In this document: positions 1-6,905 of the stretch, one piece after another | Numbering within the stretch: the stretch's first letter is position 1 | How the letters are laid out: every line of letters starts with the position of its first letter | Origin: JBJXFE01 sp046153875 | GTDB lineage: Bacteria > Planctomycetota > Phycisphaerae > Phycisphaerales > UBA1924 | DNA length: 62,432 bases | Assembly: GCA_046153875.1 (NCBI GenBank) | Contig: JBJXFE010000030.1 | Coordinates: forward strand, 1 to 62,432 | Reading direction: 5' to 3' | Program-made: the position numbers and the translations under genes | The notes under the pieces: model-generated | What the model was told of the DNA's origin: nothing | The model's input: only the letters and a program-made list of their open reading frames with translations | The model's database searches: none

Positions 1-76
1 CGCCCAGCGGGCTCACCGGCGCATCAGGCACACGCTCCACCAGCCAATCCAACTGCTCGTCCGTGAGTCTCAGCAT
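1..76 (-). CDS. IS5-like transposase, N-terminal fragment cut by window edge
   Basis: Reading leftwards from an ATG at 76, the frame stays open to the edge and gives a 25-residue start, MLRLTDEQLDWLVERV and onward. The phrase 'RLTDEQ' near the N-terminus is typical of IS5-family transposases, whose helical N-terminal domain opens with LTDEQW-like residues. The remainder lies outside the window, so the DDE catalytic core cannot be seen. A putative element end lies about 48 bp upstream, which is normal spacing for this family. The identification rests on a very short match and could be wrong. Confidence 0.4.
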   Translation of the reverse strand, partial: MLRLTDEQLDWLVERVPDAPVSPLG

Positions 77-124
77 CGTGCAGAGTCATACGCGCCAGCT
101 CGACAACGGTTTCGGGATAGGCTC
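1..124 (-). mobile_element. Possible end of an IS5-family insertion sequence
   Basis: On the minus strand, bases 124 to 107 read GAGCCTATCCCGAAACCG. This resembles the terminal inverted repeats of IS5-type elements, which often begin with GAG/GGG and contain a CC-GAAA core. It is followed 48 bp later by the transposase-like start codon. The other end is not in the window, so neither the inverted repeat nor the target duplication can be confirmed. Confidence 0.3.
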
Positions 125-276
125 TAACGCGCGTGCCACCCCTCGCAACCAAAACTGTAGAGAAAGAAACTGATACCCGGCGACCACTCGACGCTCGGGG
201 CGCGATCCGTTCAAGTCGGGCGCGAACTGAACCGCCCACTCCGCCTGAACTGCCCCGGTTGCCACGGGTCGCCCGT

Positions 277-2754
277 TCAGCGCGCTTCCAGGAACGCGGC
301 GCGGTGCAGCAGCTGGAACGTCCCCTGCGACCACCCCCGGTACTGGGGCTGGAACCCGAAGAGGTGGACCCGTCCCTTGCCATGACCCGCTCGAACCCAG
401 GCCAGCCGGTTCTCGATCGCCTCGGGCTGCCGGATCCACCCGGAGAGCAGCAGCCGCGTGGGCGCGTACCGCAGCAGCGGTTCGATCGTCGCGGTCTCCG
501 AAGCGCCCGACTTCTTGCGCTCGTCGCCCGTCATCTCACGAAACGCCCCGGCCCGTGAAAAGAAGAGCGCCACCGAGTCGGGCAGGCCCGCCGTGAGGGC
601 GTGCTCCGCGGGGATCGCACGCAGCACGCTCCCCGGGCATGAGAACTCCCGGTTCGCTTCGTCGCGCGTCACGTCCATGAGCGGCAGCTTGAACAGATCG
701 ATGGCCCATGGGCTCGCGGAGCCGAAGGCGACGAGCGTACCGCCGCCGCGCACGAACTCCTCGACCGCCACCGCGCCCTCGGGCGCGAGCCCGCCCGCGT
801 AGACGTCCGGGATAGAGCCCGGCGCCCGCCCGCCGTCGAGCTGCCCGGGCCCGATGCCCGGGATCATGAGCACGTCGAGGATGTCCGAGAGCTTGCCCGC
901 GCGCAGCGTCTCGTTGCGCACCGTGATGTACGGGATCTTCTCCGTGTCCAGCACGTAGCGCGTCCACCCCTCGTCCATGCTGCCGGACCACGGCGCATAG
1001 AGGCCGATGCGGGGAAGGGCGCCGATCGCGAGCTCCGTCCCCGTCGCGCCCGCGCCGAGCTCGAACACGCCGGCGTTCGGCCCGTCGGCCCGGAACACGC
1101 CGGACTCTCCCCGCTTCAGCGCCGCGGCCAAGCGGGTCCACGCGTCGCTGTGCCAGGTCGAGAGCGACTGCCCGGTCTGTCGCGGATCGCCCCCGAACGC
1201 CGCGGACGCCTCATCCGGCGTGCCCGCCCTTTTCAGGTCGCCCGCGAACGAATGAACCACCTCGACGCGCCGCACGCCCATCAGCGCCGGAAGTGTCCAC
1301 CCGGCCACGTCGTACGGCGGCGCCCCGTCCGGGTACCGCTGCACTTCGAAAAGGTCCTTGACGTGCGTGCCATACGGCTGGTCGCGCCGGATCACGATGC
1401 TCCCCGGCGGGTACTCGCGGTCGTCGGCCTTCACCGCGCCGGCGCTCACGTGGACCTCGACGCCCGCGATCATGAGCGCGTCCATCAGCCGGCGCACGGC
1501 GTAGGGATCACGGTTATCCGACGGGATCACCCACGCCTTCGGCGCGTCCTGCTCCCCAACCGCGATCGCACGCTCCGACGCCTCCAGGGCGTTGGCCAGC
1601 CAGACGCGCGGCTCGCGGCTCACGGTGGACAGCAGCGACCGCCCGAACGCGATCTCGTAGTCGATGATGTCGCGGATCCGCCACCACCCGCCGGGCCAGG
1701 GGTTGACGAACTGGTTGCTCGGCGCGTACGGCCCCAGTCCGCGCGGGGCCTGCAGGCGGTCGATCGGCAGGAAGATCGGCGTCGCCAGGTTCGCCGACGC
1801 GCCCTCGGTCAGCAGCCCGATGATGTTGTGCCGCACCGGCACGTTGCGGTTCCCGCCGTTCCACCACATGTCGTACGAGACGCCCGTCGAGATGCCGGTG
1901 AGCCCCTCACGCGTCATGTCAAGCACCGCGCGCGTTCCGATCGTGTTGATCCCCGCGATCACCGCCGGGTCGAGGTTGGGGTTCAGGGGGTCGCGGAACG
2001 GCGGCACGAACAGCCGCTCGCCCGTCGAACCCTGCTGGTGGACGTCCCAGTACACCGTCGGGAACCACTCGCCGTAGAGCATGGCCGTCACGATGCGGGT
2101 CTCGGCCTGGGTCATCATGAACCAGTCGCGGTTATTGTCGTGCCCGGTGTAGAACTGGTAGAGCTTGAGCAGGTCCGACGCCTCGTGCGGCGTGCCGACG
2201 GTCTTGCGGTACCACTCGGTGACGTGGTCCAGGCCGTCGGGGTTCGTCGAGGGAAGGACCACGACGACGAGGCTTTCGCGCGCGCTCCGCCACGGCTCCT
2301 CGTCCGATGTGGCGAGCCGGTGCGCGAACTCCATGCCGAACTGGGCCCCCGCGCACTCCGTCGCGTGCATCGCGCAAGAAACCACCACGATCGGGCGTCC
2401 GTTGGACACCGCGTCGGCCAGTTCCGCGTCCGTCCGCCCGCGCGGATCGGCGATCGCGCGGGCCCGCGCCTTGATGCGCTCCAGGTCGGCCAGGTTCGCT
2501 TCGCTCGAGATGATCGAGACGAGGAACTCGCGCCCCTCGGTGGTCGTGCCCACGGCGCGTGTCACGACGCGCGGGCTCTCGGCGTCCAGCCGCTTGAAGT
2601 AGCCCGAGGTCTCGTTCCAGTCCGTCAGGGTGAAATCGCCGCCCACCGCGCGCCCCAGGTGCTGCTGCGGGGACGCGACCTGTCGCGCCCCGGCGGAGAC
2701 GCACGCCTGGGCGACGAGCACGCCGCCAACAACCAAAGTGCGAACGGCGAACAT
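277..2754 (-). CDS. Secreted M14-family zinc carboxypeptidase
   Basis: An 825-residue exported metallopeptidase. The ATG at 2754 is chosen because a perfect AGGAGG lies 9 bp upstream and the product then begins with a signal peptide (about residues 1-22, ending ACVSAGA). The M14 signatures are visible: HATE with zinc ligands H130/E133, the substrate-binding PSTNPDG and NNRDWF motifs, the third zinc ligand in DVHQQG (H239), and a TEGASA segment that probably carries the catalytic glutamate. The last 300 or so residues form a separate domain resembling the glutamine-amidotransferase-like tail found in large bacterial M14 proteins. It probably trims peptides in the periplasm or outside the cell. 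It is transcribed away from the blaI-like gene and shows no operon partner. An in-frame upstream extension to 2841 lacks a good ribosome site. Confidence 0.85.
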   Translation of the reverse strand: MFAVRTLVVGGVLVAQACVSAGARQVASPQQHLGRAVGGDFTLTDWNETSGYFKRLDAESPRVVTRAVGTTTEGREFLVSIISSEANLADLERIKARARAIADPRGRTDAELADAVSNGRPIVVVSCAMHATECAGAQFGMEFAHRLATSDEEPWRSARESLVVVVLPSTNPDGLDHVTEWYRKTVGTPHEASDLLKLYQFYTGHDNNRDWFMMTQAETRIVTAMLYGEWFPTVYWDVHQQGSTGERLFVPPFRDPLNPNLDPAVIAGINTIGTRAVLDMTREGLTGISTGVSYDMWWNGGNRNVPVRHNIIGLLTEGASANLATPIFLPIDRLQAPRGLGPYAPSNQFVNPWPGGWWRIRDIIDYEIAFGRSLLSTVSREPRVWLANALEASERAIAVGEQDAPKAWVIPSDNRDPYAVRRLMDALMIAGVEVHVSAGAVKADDREYPPGSIVIRRDQPYGTHVKDLFEVQRYPDGAPPYDVAGWTLPALMGVRRVEVVHSFAGDLKRAGTPDEASAAFGGDPRQTGQSLSTWHSDAWTRLAAALKRGESGVFRADGPNAGVFELGAGATGTELAIGALPRIGLYAPWSGSMDEGWTRYVLDTEKIPYITVRNETLRAGKLSDILDVLMIPGIGPGQLDGGRAPGSIPDVYAGGLAPEGAVAVEEFVRGGGTLVAFGSASPWAIDLFKLPLMDVTRDEANREFSCPGSVLRAIPAEHALTAGLPDSVALFFSRAGAFREMTGDERKKSGASETATIEPLLRYAPTRLLLSGWIRQPEAIENRLAWVRAGHGKGRVHLFGFQPQYRGWSQGTFQLLHRAAFLEAR

Positions 2755-2763
2755 GACGGGTTC

Positions 2764-2769
2764 CCTCCT
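2764..2769 (-). promoter_or_regulatory. Shine-Dalgarno site of the M14 peptidase gene
   Basis: AGGAGG on the minus strand, 9 bp before the ATG at 2754. It decides the start codon against the longer open frame that begins at 2841. Confidence 0.7.
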
Positions 2770-2950
2770 GCGGAGCATCATGGTGAGGGCGCGGATGCTA
2801 CCGCAAGCGGTTGGGGAGCGCGCACGGATCGCCAGCGCCACGCCGTGCGACGAACCGCCCCGGCGGCGGCGTTGATCCGTACGGCACGCGCCCGGGCGGA
2901 CCCCCGAGCGATCATGCGAAAAAAAAAACTCGCGATTCCCACCAAGGGGC

Positions 2951-2979
2951 TTGACGGGCTACGACACCTGTAGTAGATT
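2951..2979 (+). promoter_or_regulatory. Sigma70-like promoter of the blaI/M56 pair
   Basis: TTGACG at 2951-2956 and TAGATT at 2974-2979 are separated by exactly 17 bp. The -10 element overlaps the first copy of the operator-like repeat, as expected for an autorepressed BlaI-type promoter. The intergenic stretch from 2755 to 3057 holds this promoter, the repeats and an A-run at 2919-2928; no other gene is visible. Confidence 0.5.
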
Positions 2980-3000
2980 GCCTCCGACGCTTGTAGTAGA
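2958..3000 (+). promoter_or_regulatory. Two 20-bp direct repeats, probable BlaI-type operators
   Basis: Copies at 2958-2977 and 2981-3000 share the core CGAC-N-C-N-TGTAGTAGA and lie 23 bp apart. Copy one contains the dyad CTAC-N7-GTAG; copy two has CTCC-N7-GTAG. BlaI/MecI repressors bind dyads built from TACA/TGTA or CTAC/GTAG half sites, often in two copies across their own promoter. Function is inferred from position and resemblance. Confidence 0.5.
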
Positions 3001-3057
3001 CCGACGTCCGGCAGCGACACGACGGGGGCGGAGAACGCTCCAGCCCGGGGCCGAAGC

Positions 3058-3465
3058 ATGGCGCAGCGCATCACCTTTGAGCTTGGATCCGCCGAGCTCG
3101 ACATCCTGAAAGTCCTCTGGGACCGCGGGCCATCGACGGTCCGCGACGTGCTCGTGCGCGTGCATGAGCGCGGGCGCAAGCTCGCCTACACCACCGTCCT
3201 TACCGTCCTCACGCGCCTGGAGCAGAAGGGTGTCGTCGCGAGCGATCGGTCCGATCAGGCCTATGTCTACCGCCCCAAGGTGACGCGCGAGCGCGTCACG
3301 ATCGCGCGGCTGCGCCAGATGGTGCACGATTTCTACGACGGGGCGGCCGCCCCCATGGTTCTGCAGCTGATGAAATCCGAGAAGTTCACGACGGAAGAGA
3401 TCGCGAATCTCCAGCGGCTCATCGACGCGCTCGACCACGACCGGGACCAGGAACTCACCCGCTAG
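3058..3465 (+). CDS. BlaI/MecI/CopY-family transcriptional repressor
   Basis: A 135-residue protein of the usual family length. The N-terminal winged helix-turn-helix (about residues 8-75) contains the hallmark 'AELDILKVLW', 'STVRDVLVRV' and 'AYTTVLTVLTRLEQKG' stretches. The C-terminal part is the dimerisation helix region. Family members repress their target genes until a partner M56 membrane protease receives a signal and triggers repressor cleavage. Here the partner begins 12 bp downstream and is clearly co-transcribed. The two TGTAGTAGA repeats upstream suggest autoregulation. The signal is probably not a beta-lactam, because no beta-lactamase or penicillin-binding module is nearby; planctomycetes carry many such pairs of unknown input. 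Confidence 0.9.
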   Translation: MAQRITFELGSAELDILKVLWDRGPSTVRDVLVRVHERGRKLAYTTVLTVLTRLEQKGVVASDRSDQAYVYRPKVTRERVTIARLRQMVHDFYDGAAAPMVLQLMKSEKFTTEEIANLQRLIDALDHDRDQELTR

Positions 3466-3477
3466 GGAGACGGGGCG

Positions 3478-6400
3478 ATGGACGGGTTCAGCCTCACCAC
3501 GGATTGGCTCTGGCCGGCGGCGCTGGGCGTGATCCCGCTGGCGCTGCTCGCGGCGGGCCTGTGCCGCTGGGTGCAGATGCGGGCGTCCACGCGGCACGCA
3601 CTGTGGCTGTCGGTGCTGCTGTGCCTGTTCGTGCCGCCGGTGATCCCCGCGTCGGACTTTCTGCCCAGGGCGGGGACCGGCACGCCGTCGGCATCGTCGC
3701 CTCGGTCGATCGACGGGGGCCGGTCCGCCCCCGGGGATCCTGCCGCGAGCCGCGCCCCTAGGACGAACGCGGGCAACAGCAAGACCCCGATACTGCCGCC
3801 GTCGATCTTTACCGCCGCCGCGCGGTCGCGATTGGGGCTGCCCGCGCCGACACCCATGCTCGCCGATCACCCGGTGCCGCGCGTGACTAGTGCCGCCCGC
3901 GACGATGGCCGCGCCAAGCCGGACGTCGCTCATCCGATTGTCGATCCGCGACCCGCGGGTTCCGCGCCGCCTCTGGCCGCCGCGGCGCCCTCATCCGAAT
4001 CAACTGCTTCGCCCTCGAGCGTTGTGTTCGGCCCGCCGAAGCCGGTCGAGCACCGGCCGGCCGCGACCCGCCCTCCAGCGCGGATGTGGGCGATCGGTGC
4101 GCCAACGACAACACCGGCCGCGGTTTCTGCGGCCGCACCGCACGCCGTGGCGCCGGAACCCCGCTCGCGCGAGACGGCGCCCGTGGCCGCCCGCACCGCG
4201 TCACCGTCGTGGTGGTCGATCCCCGCGGCGTGGACCCGCGAGGTCCAGGCGTGGCGTGCCTGGATGCCCCAAGTGGGCCACGTGCGCGAGGCCGTCGCCA
4301 CCCTTCCGCCCGTCCCGACGGCGATCTGGGTCGGCGGGGCCGCATTGCTCGTCGTGCTGGCGCTGATCCAGGTCATCACCCTCCGGCGGCTGATCGCATC
4401 CGCGCGGCCCGCGCCCGAGTCCGTCCGCCGCTCGGTGGAGTCGGCGGCCCGGGCGATCGGGCTGCGCCGGACGCCCGAGACGCTGATGGTCCCGTCGGCG
4501 ATCTCGCCGATGGTGTCGGTGTGGGGGCGCTCGCGGTTGCTCTTGCCGCGCGAGCTATGGAACGAGCTGGACGACGTGGGCCGCGACGCGGTGGTGCTCC
4601 ACGAGTTGGCACACCTGAAGCGTCGGGACCACTGGGTCTGTTACGCGGAGATGGCGGCGTCGGCGTTGTTCTGGTGGCACCCGGTCGTGTGGTGGGTCCG
4701 CCAGAAGCTCCGGGAGGAAGCGGATGCGTGCTGCGACGCGTGGGTGACCACGCTCCGCCCGCGCGACCGCCGGAGCTACGCGCAGGCGCTGCTGAACACA
4801 CGGGCGTATCTGAGCCGGTCGTCCCCCGCGGTGCCGGGCGTGAGCCTGGGCGTGTCGGGGTCCGGGGCCAAGAGGTTTGCAAGGAGACTGACGATGGTGA
4901 TGAAAGAACGTGGAAAGCCGAGCCTGTCGGTGTTCGGTGTGGCGGCGGCCCTGACCTTGGGATTGATCGGCGCGGCGAGCACGCCCATCTGGGCCTGCCC
5001 ACCCGATGAGAAGGAAAAGACCGAGAAGGCGAATGTGACCCTCCGCGTCCAGGCTCAGGCGACCGCAGAGAAGGACGCCAAGGCCCACGCCAAGGCCGCG
5101 CACGAACACGCCGCCGCGGTTCATGAACACGCGATGAAGGAGGCCGGCCAGGCCCGCGCCGAGGCCGAGAAGCAGCGGGCCCGGGCGATGAAGGAAGCCG
5201 AGAAACAGCGTGCTTCGGCCATGAAACAGGCCGAGAAGCAGCGTGCCGAGGCCATGAAGGAGCTCGAGGTCGGTCGGGCCCGTGCCGGAGCCGCCCCGCG
5301 TGCCGCGGCTGCGCCCCGGGCCGCGGTGCGCCCCGCCCAGCCCGCCCGCCCCGCGACGCCGCGCGCCGGCGGTTCCCGCAGCACCACCGCTGCCGGCTCC
5401 ACCGGAGGCTCGGACGACCGCATCGAGAAGTTCGAGGATCGTCTCGACCGGCTCGAGAAGCAGCTCGACCGGATCGAGCAACTGCTCAACCGTCGCGGCC
5501 CGCGCACCCTGGCGCCCTCGACGAGCCTGCCCCTCGCCGGGCTGACGACCCTCGCCTCCCCGGGCGTGCTGACGCCCACACCCGCCGCACCGGCAGCGCC
5601 CCCGGCTCCGCCCGCGCCGCCCGCCGAGTGCACGACGCCATGCCCTGACGCGGCGCCGGCACCGGCGACCTCCGTAACCCCCGCCGCGCCGGCGATCGCG
5701 CCCGTCGGCGGCATCTCGGCCTTGTCGCCCTCGATGGTGACGACGCTCGTGGAGGGGGTTCCTGTTGCGCTCTCGTTGACACAACCAACCTTCAACTCCG
5801 CGCTGGTGCAGTATCAGCTCACCACCCAGCCCGAGATCCGCGCCGAGGCCCGACTCGCCCAGACCCTCGAACTCGCGCAGGCGGTCGAGAGCGACGAGCA
5901 GATCATCCGCGCCTACGAAATCCCCGAGGGCAAGCGCGATGCCCTGTGGGACCTGATGTCCCGCGACGACGTCCCGGTGTTTGTCTCGCACAGCGATGAC
6001 GGCATCGCCGTCCACGGCACCGCCCGCCAGCAGGCGATCTTCGCGGCGTTCCTGAACATGATCCACCCGGGCGCGGCTACGCCGACGCCCGACGACGAGC
6101 TGCACTCGCTGCTGCGGATGGAACTGGACACGGCCCGCGGCGAGCACGCCGCGGCGGTCGCGGCCCTCGCCGACGGGAATCTCGAGCTGCACAACCACCT
6201 GCACGCGCTCGCGGCCAAGCTCCCCGAGCTGCACTCGCACGCCGACAAGCTCAGCGCCAAGGCCGACGAACTCTGGACGAAGGCCGCGGCGCTCGAGGCC
6301 GACGCCGACGAGCTGGCCGACCAGGCCGACGAGCTGGAAGCCAGCGCCGAGGAGCTCAAAGGCGCGGAGCGCGAGACCGCGATCGCCCGCCTGAAGGAGA

Positions 6401-6642
6401 TGCTCGCCCGGTCCAAGGCGCTGCGGCGCGACGCCCGGGCCCTGGAGCAGGAGGGCGATCGTCTGAGCGATGAGAGCGACAAGCTCCGCGAGGAGGCTGA
6501 TGAAGGCGCCGATGAGGCGGCCGCCGAGGAATGCGACGACTGCACAGATTGTGAGGAGTCGTGCGACGACTGCGATGACGACGGCGGCGAGGACGAGCAG
6601 ACCGAAGAAAAGCCCGCCGAAGCCCCCAAGACCCGTCAGTAA
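3478..6642 (+). CDS. Giant M56 (BlaR1-like) membrane protease with coiled-coil and Cys/Asp-rich tail
   Basis: 1054 residues, versus about 600 for BlaR1. Two N-terminal membrane helices (about 10-30 and 36-56) are followed by an Ala/Pro-rich loop, a third helix near 282-300, the zinc motif HELAH (H375-H379) with a downstream REEADACCDAW segment (412-422) supplying the likely third ligand, and a fourth helix near 485-505. Instead of a penicillin-binding sensor, the remaining 550 residues hold repeated EAEKQRA/MKEAEKQ coiled coils, a Pro/Ala linker, a small globular part (about 780-870), a second long coiled coil, and an acidic tail with cysteines at 1019, 1022, 1025, 1029 and 1032 (CX2CX2CX3CX2C). 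By BlaR1 topology the tail would be extracytoplasmic. The gene follows the blaI-like gene by 12 bp, so it is inferred to inactivate that repressor. What it senses is unknown; redox or metals are possible. Confidence 0.8.
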   Translation: MDGFSLTTDWLWPAALGVIPLALLAAGLCRWVQMRASTRHALWLSVLLCLFVPPVIPASDFLPRAGTGTPSASSPRSIDGGRSAPGDPAASRAPRTNAGNSKTPILPPSIFTAAARSRLGLPAPTPMLADHPVPRVTSAARDDGRAKPDVAHPIVDPRPAGSAPPLAAAAPSSESTASPSSVVFGPPKPVEHRPAATRPPARMWAIGAPTTTPAAVSAAAPHAVAPEPRSRETAPVAARTASPSWWSIPAAWTREVQAWRAWMPQVGHVREAVATLPPVPTAIWVGGAALLVVLALIQVITLRRLIASARPAPESVRRSVESAARAIGLRRTPETLMVPSAISPMVSVWGRSRLLLPRELWNELDDVGRDAVVLHELAHLKRRDHWVCYAEMAASALFWWHPVVWWVRQKLREEADACCDAWVTTLRPRDRRSYAQALLNTRAYLSRSSPAVPGVSLGVSGSGAKRFARRLTMVMKERGKPSLSVFGVAAALTLGLIGAASTPIWACPPDEKEKTEKANVTLRVQAQATAEKDAKAHAKAAHEHAAAVHEHAMKEAGQARAEAEKQRARAMKEAEKQRASAMKQAEKQRAEAMKELEVGRARAGAAPRAAAAPRAAVRPAQPARPATPRAGGSRSTTAAGSTGGSDDRIEKFEDRLDRLEKQLDRIEQLLNRRGPRTLAPSTSLPLAGLTTLASPGVLTPTPAAPAAPPAPPAPPAECTTPCPDAAPAPATSVTPAAPAIAPVGGISALSPSMVTTLVEGVPVALSLTQPTFNSALVQYQLTTQPEIRAEARLAQTLELAQAVESDEQIIRAYEIPEGKRDALWDLMSRDDVPVFVSHSDDGIAVHGTARQQAIFAAFLNMIHPGAATPTPDDELHSLLRMELDTARGEHAAAVAALADGNLELHNHLHALAAKLPELHSHADKLSAKADELWTKAAALEADADELADQADELEASAEELKGAERETAIARLKEMLARSKALRRDARALEQEGDRLSDESDKLREEADEGADEAAAEECDDCTDCEESCDDCDDDGGEDEQTEEKPAEAPKTRQ

Positions 6643-6647
6643 CCCCG

Positions 6648-6690
6648 CGACCGCCCGCCGCGGTGGGGCGTGACGCGGGCGGTCGGGTTT
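6648..6690 (+). terminator. Intrinsic terminator after the M56 gene
   Basis: A perfect 11-bp inverted repeat, CGACCGCCCGC at 6648-6658 and its complement at 6675-6685, with a 16-nt loop and followed by GGGTTTGTG. The T-run is short. It begins 5 bp after the stop codon and separates the sensor pair from the Tol-like genes. Confidence 0.55.
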
Positions 6691-6825
6691 GTGTGGCGAA
6701 GGAAACTCCGCGACCCACGTGTGGCGGCCCGACCGCATCGGAGCGGCGGGCCGACCACCGTGGGATGGGCGGATGGGGCGCGCCGATCGGCCCCTGACCG
6801 GGTGGGGCGAGTGCCCGGGCTCTGA

Positions 6826-6831
6826 TAGACT
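6826..6831 (+). promoter_or_regulatory. Weak -10-like element before the Tol-like operon
   Basis: TAGACT at 6826-6831, the same hexamer as the -10 of the rfbC promoter at 50640. No convincing -35 lies at 16-18 bp. The start of the TPR gene is 75 bp downstream. Confidence 0.25.
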
Positions 6832-6892
6832 GTCCCCTGCCGGGTCGTGGAGGGCTCGGCGACACCCCCTGTGAGGCACCCGTGAGGCACCG

Positions 6893-6898
6893 AGGAGG
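6893..6898 (+). promoter_or_regulatory. Shine-Dalgarno site of the TPR gene
   Basis: AGGAGG 7 bp before the GTG at 6906. It selects that start over the in-frame GTG at 6882, which would place the ribosome site inside the coding sequence. Confidence 0.65.
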
Positions 6899-6905
6899 AC
6901 CCAAC

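Noticed and set aside
2919..2928. A-run as a terminator for the M14 region
   Set aside because: It lies upstream of the minus-strand gene and lacks a stable GC hairpin in the correct place.
1150..2973. 607-residue plus-strand open frame over the M14 gene
   Set aside because: Antisense shadow of a GC-rich gene; Arg/Pro-rich translation with no domain, while the minus strand shows clear M14 motifs.
4555..6879. 774-residue minus-strand open frame
   Set aside because: Antisense to the M56 gene, whose HELAH and coiled-coil sequence is clearly coding; the translation is low-complexity.
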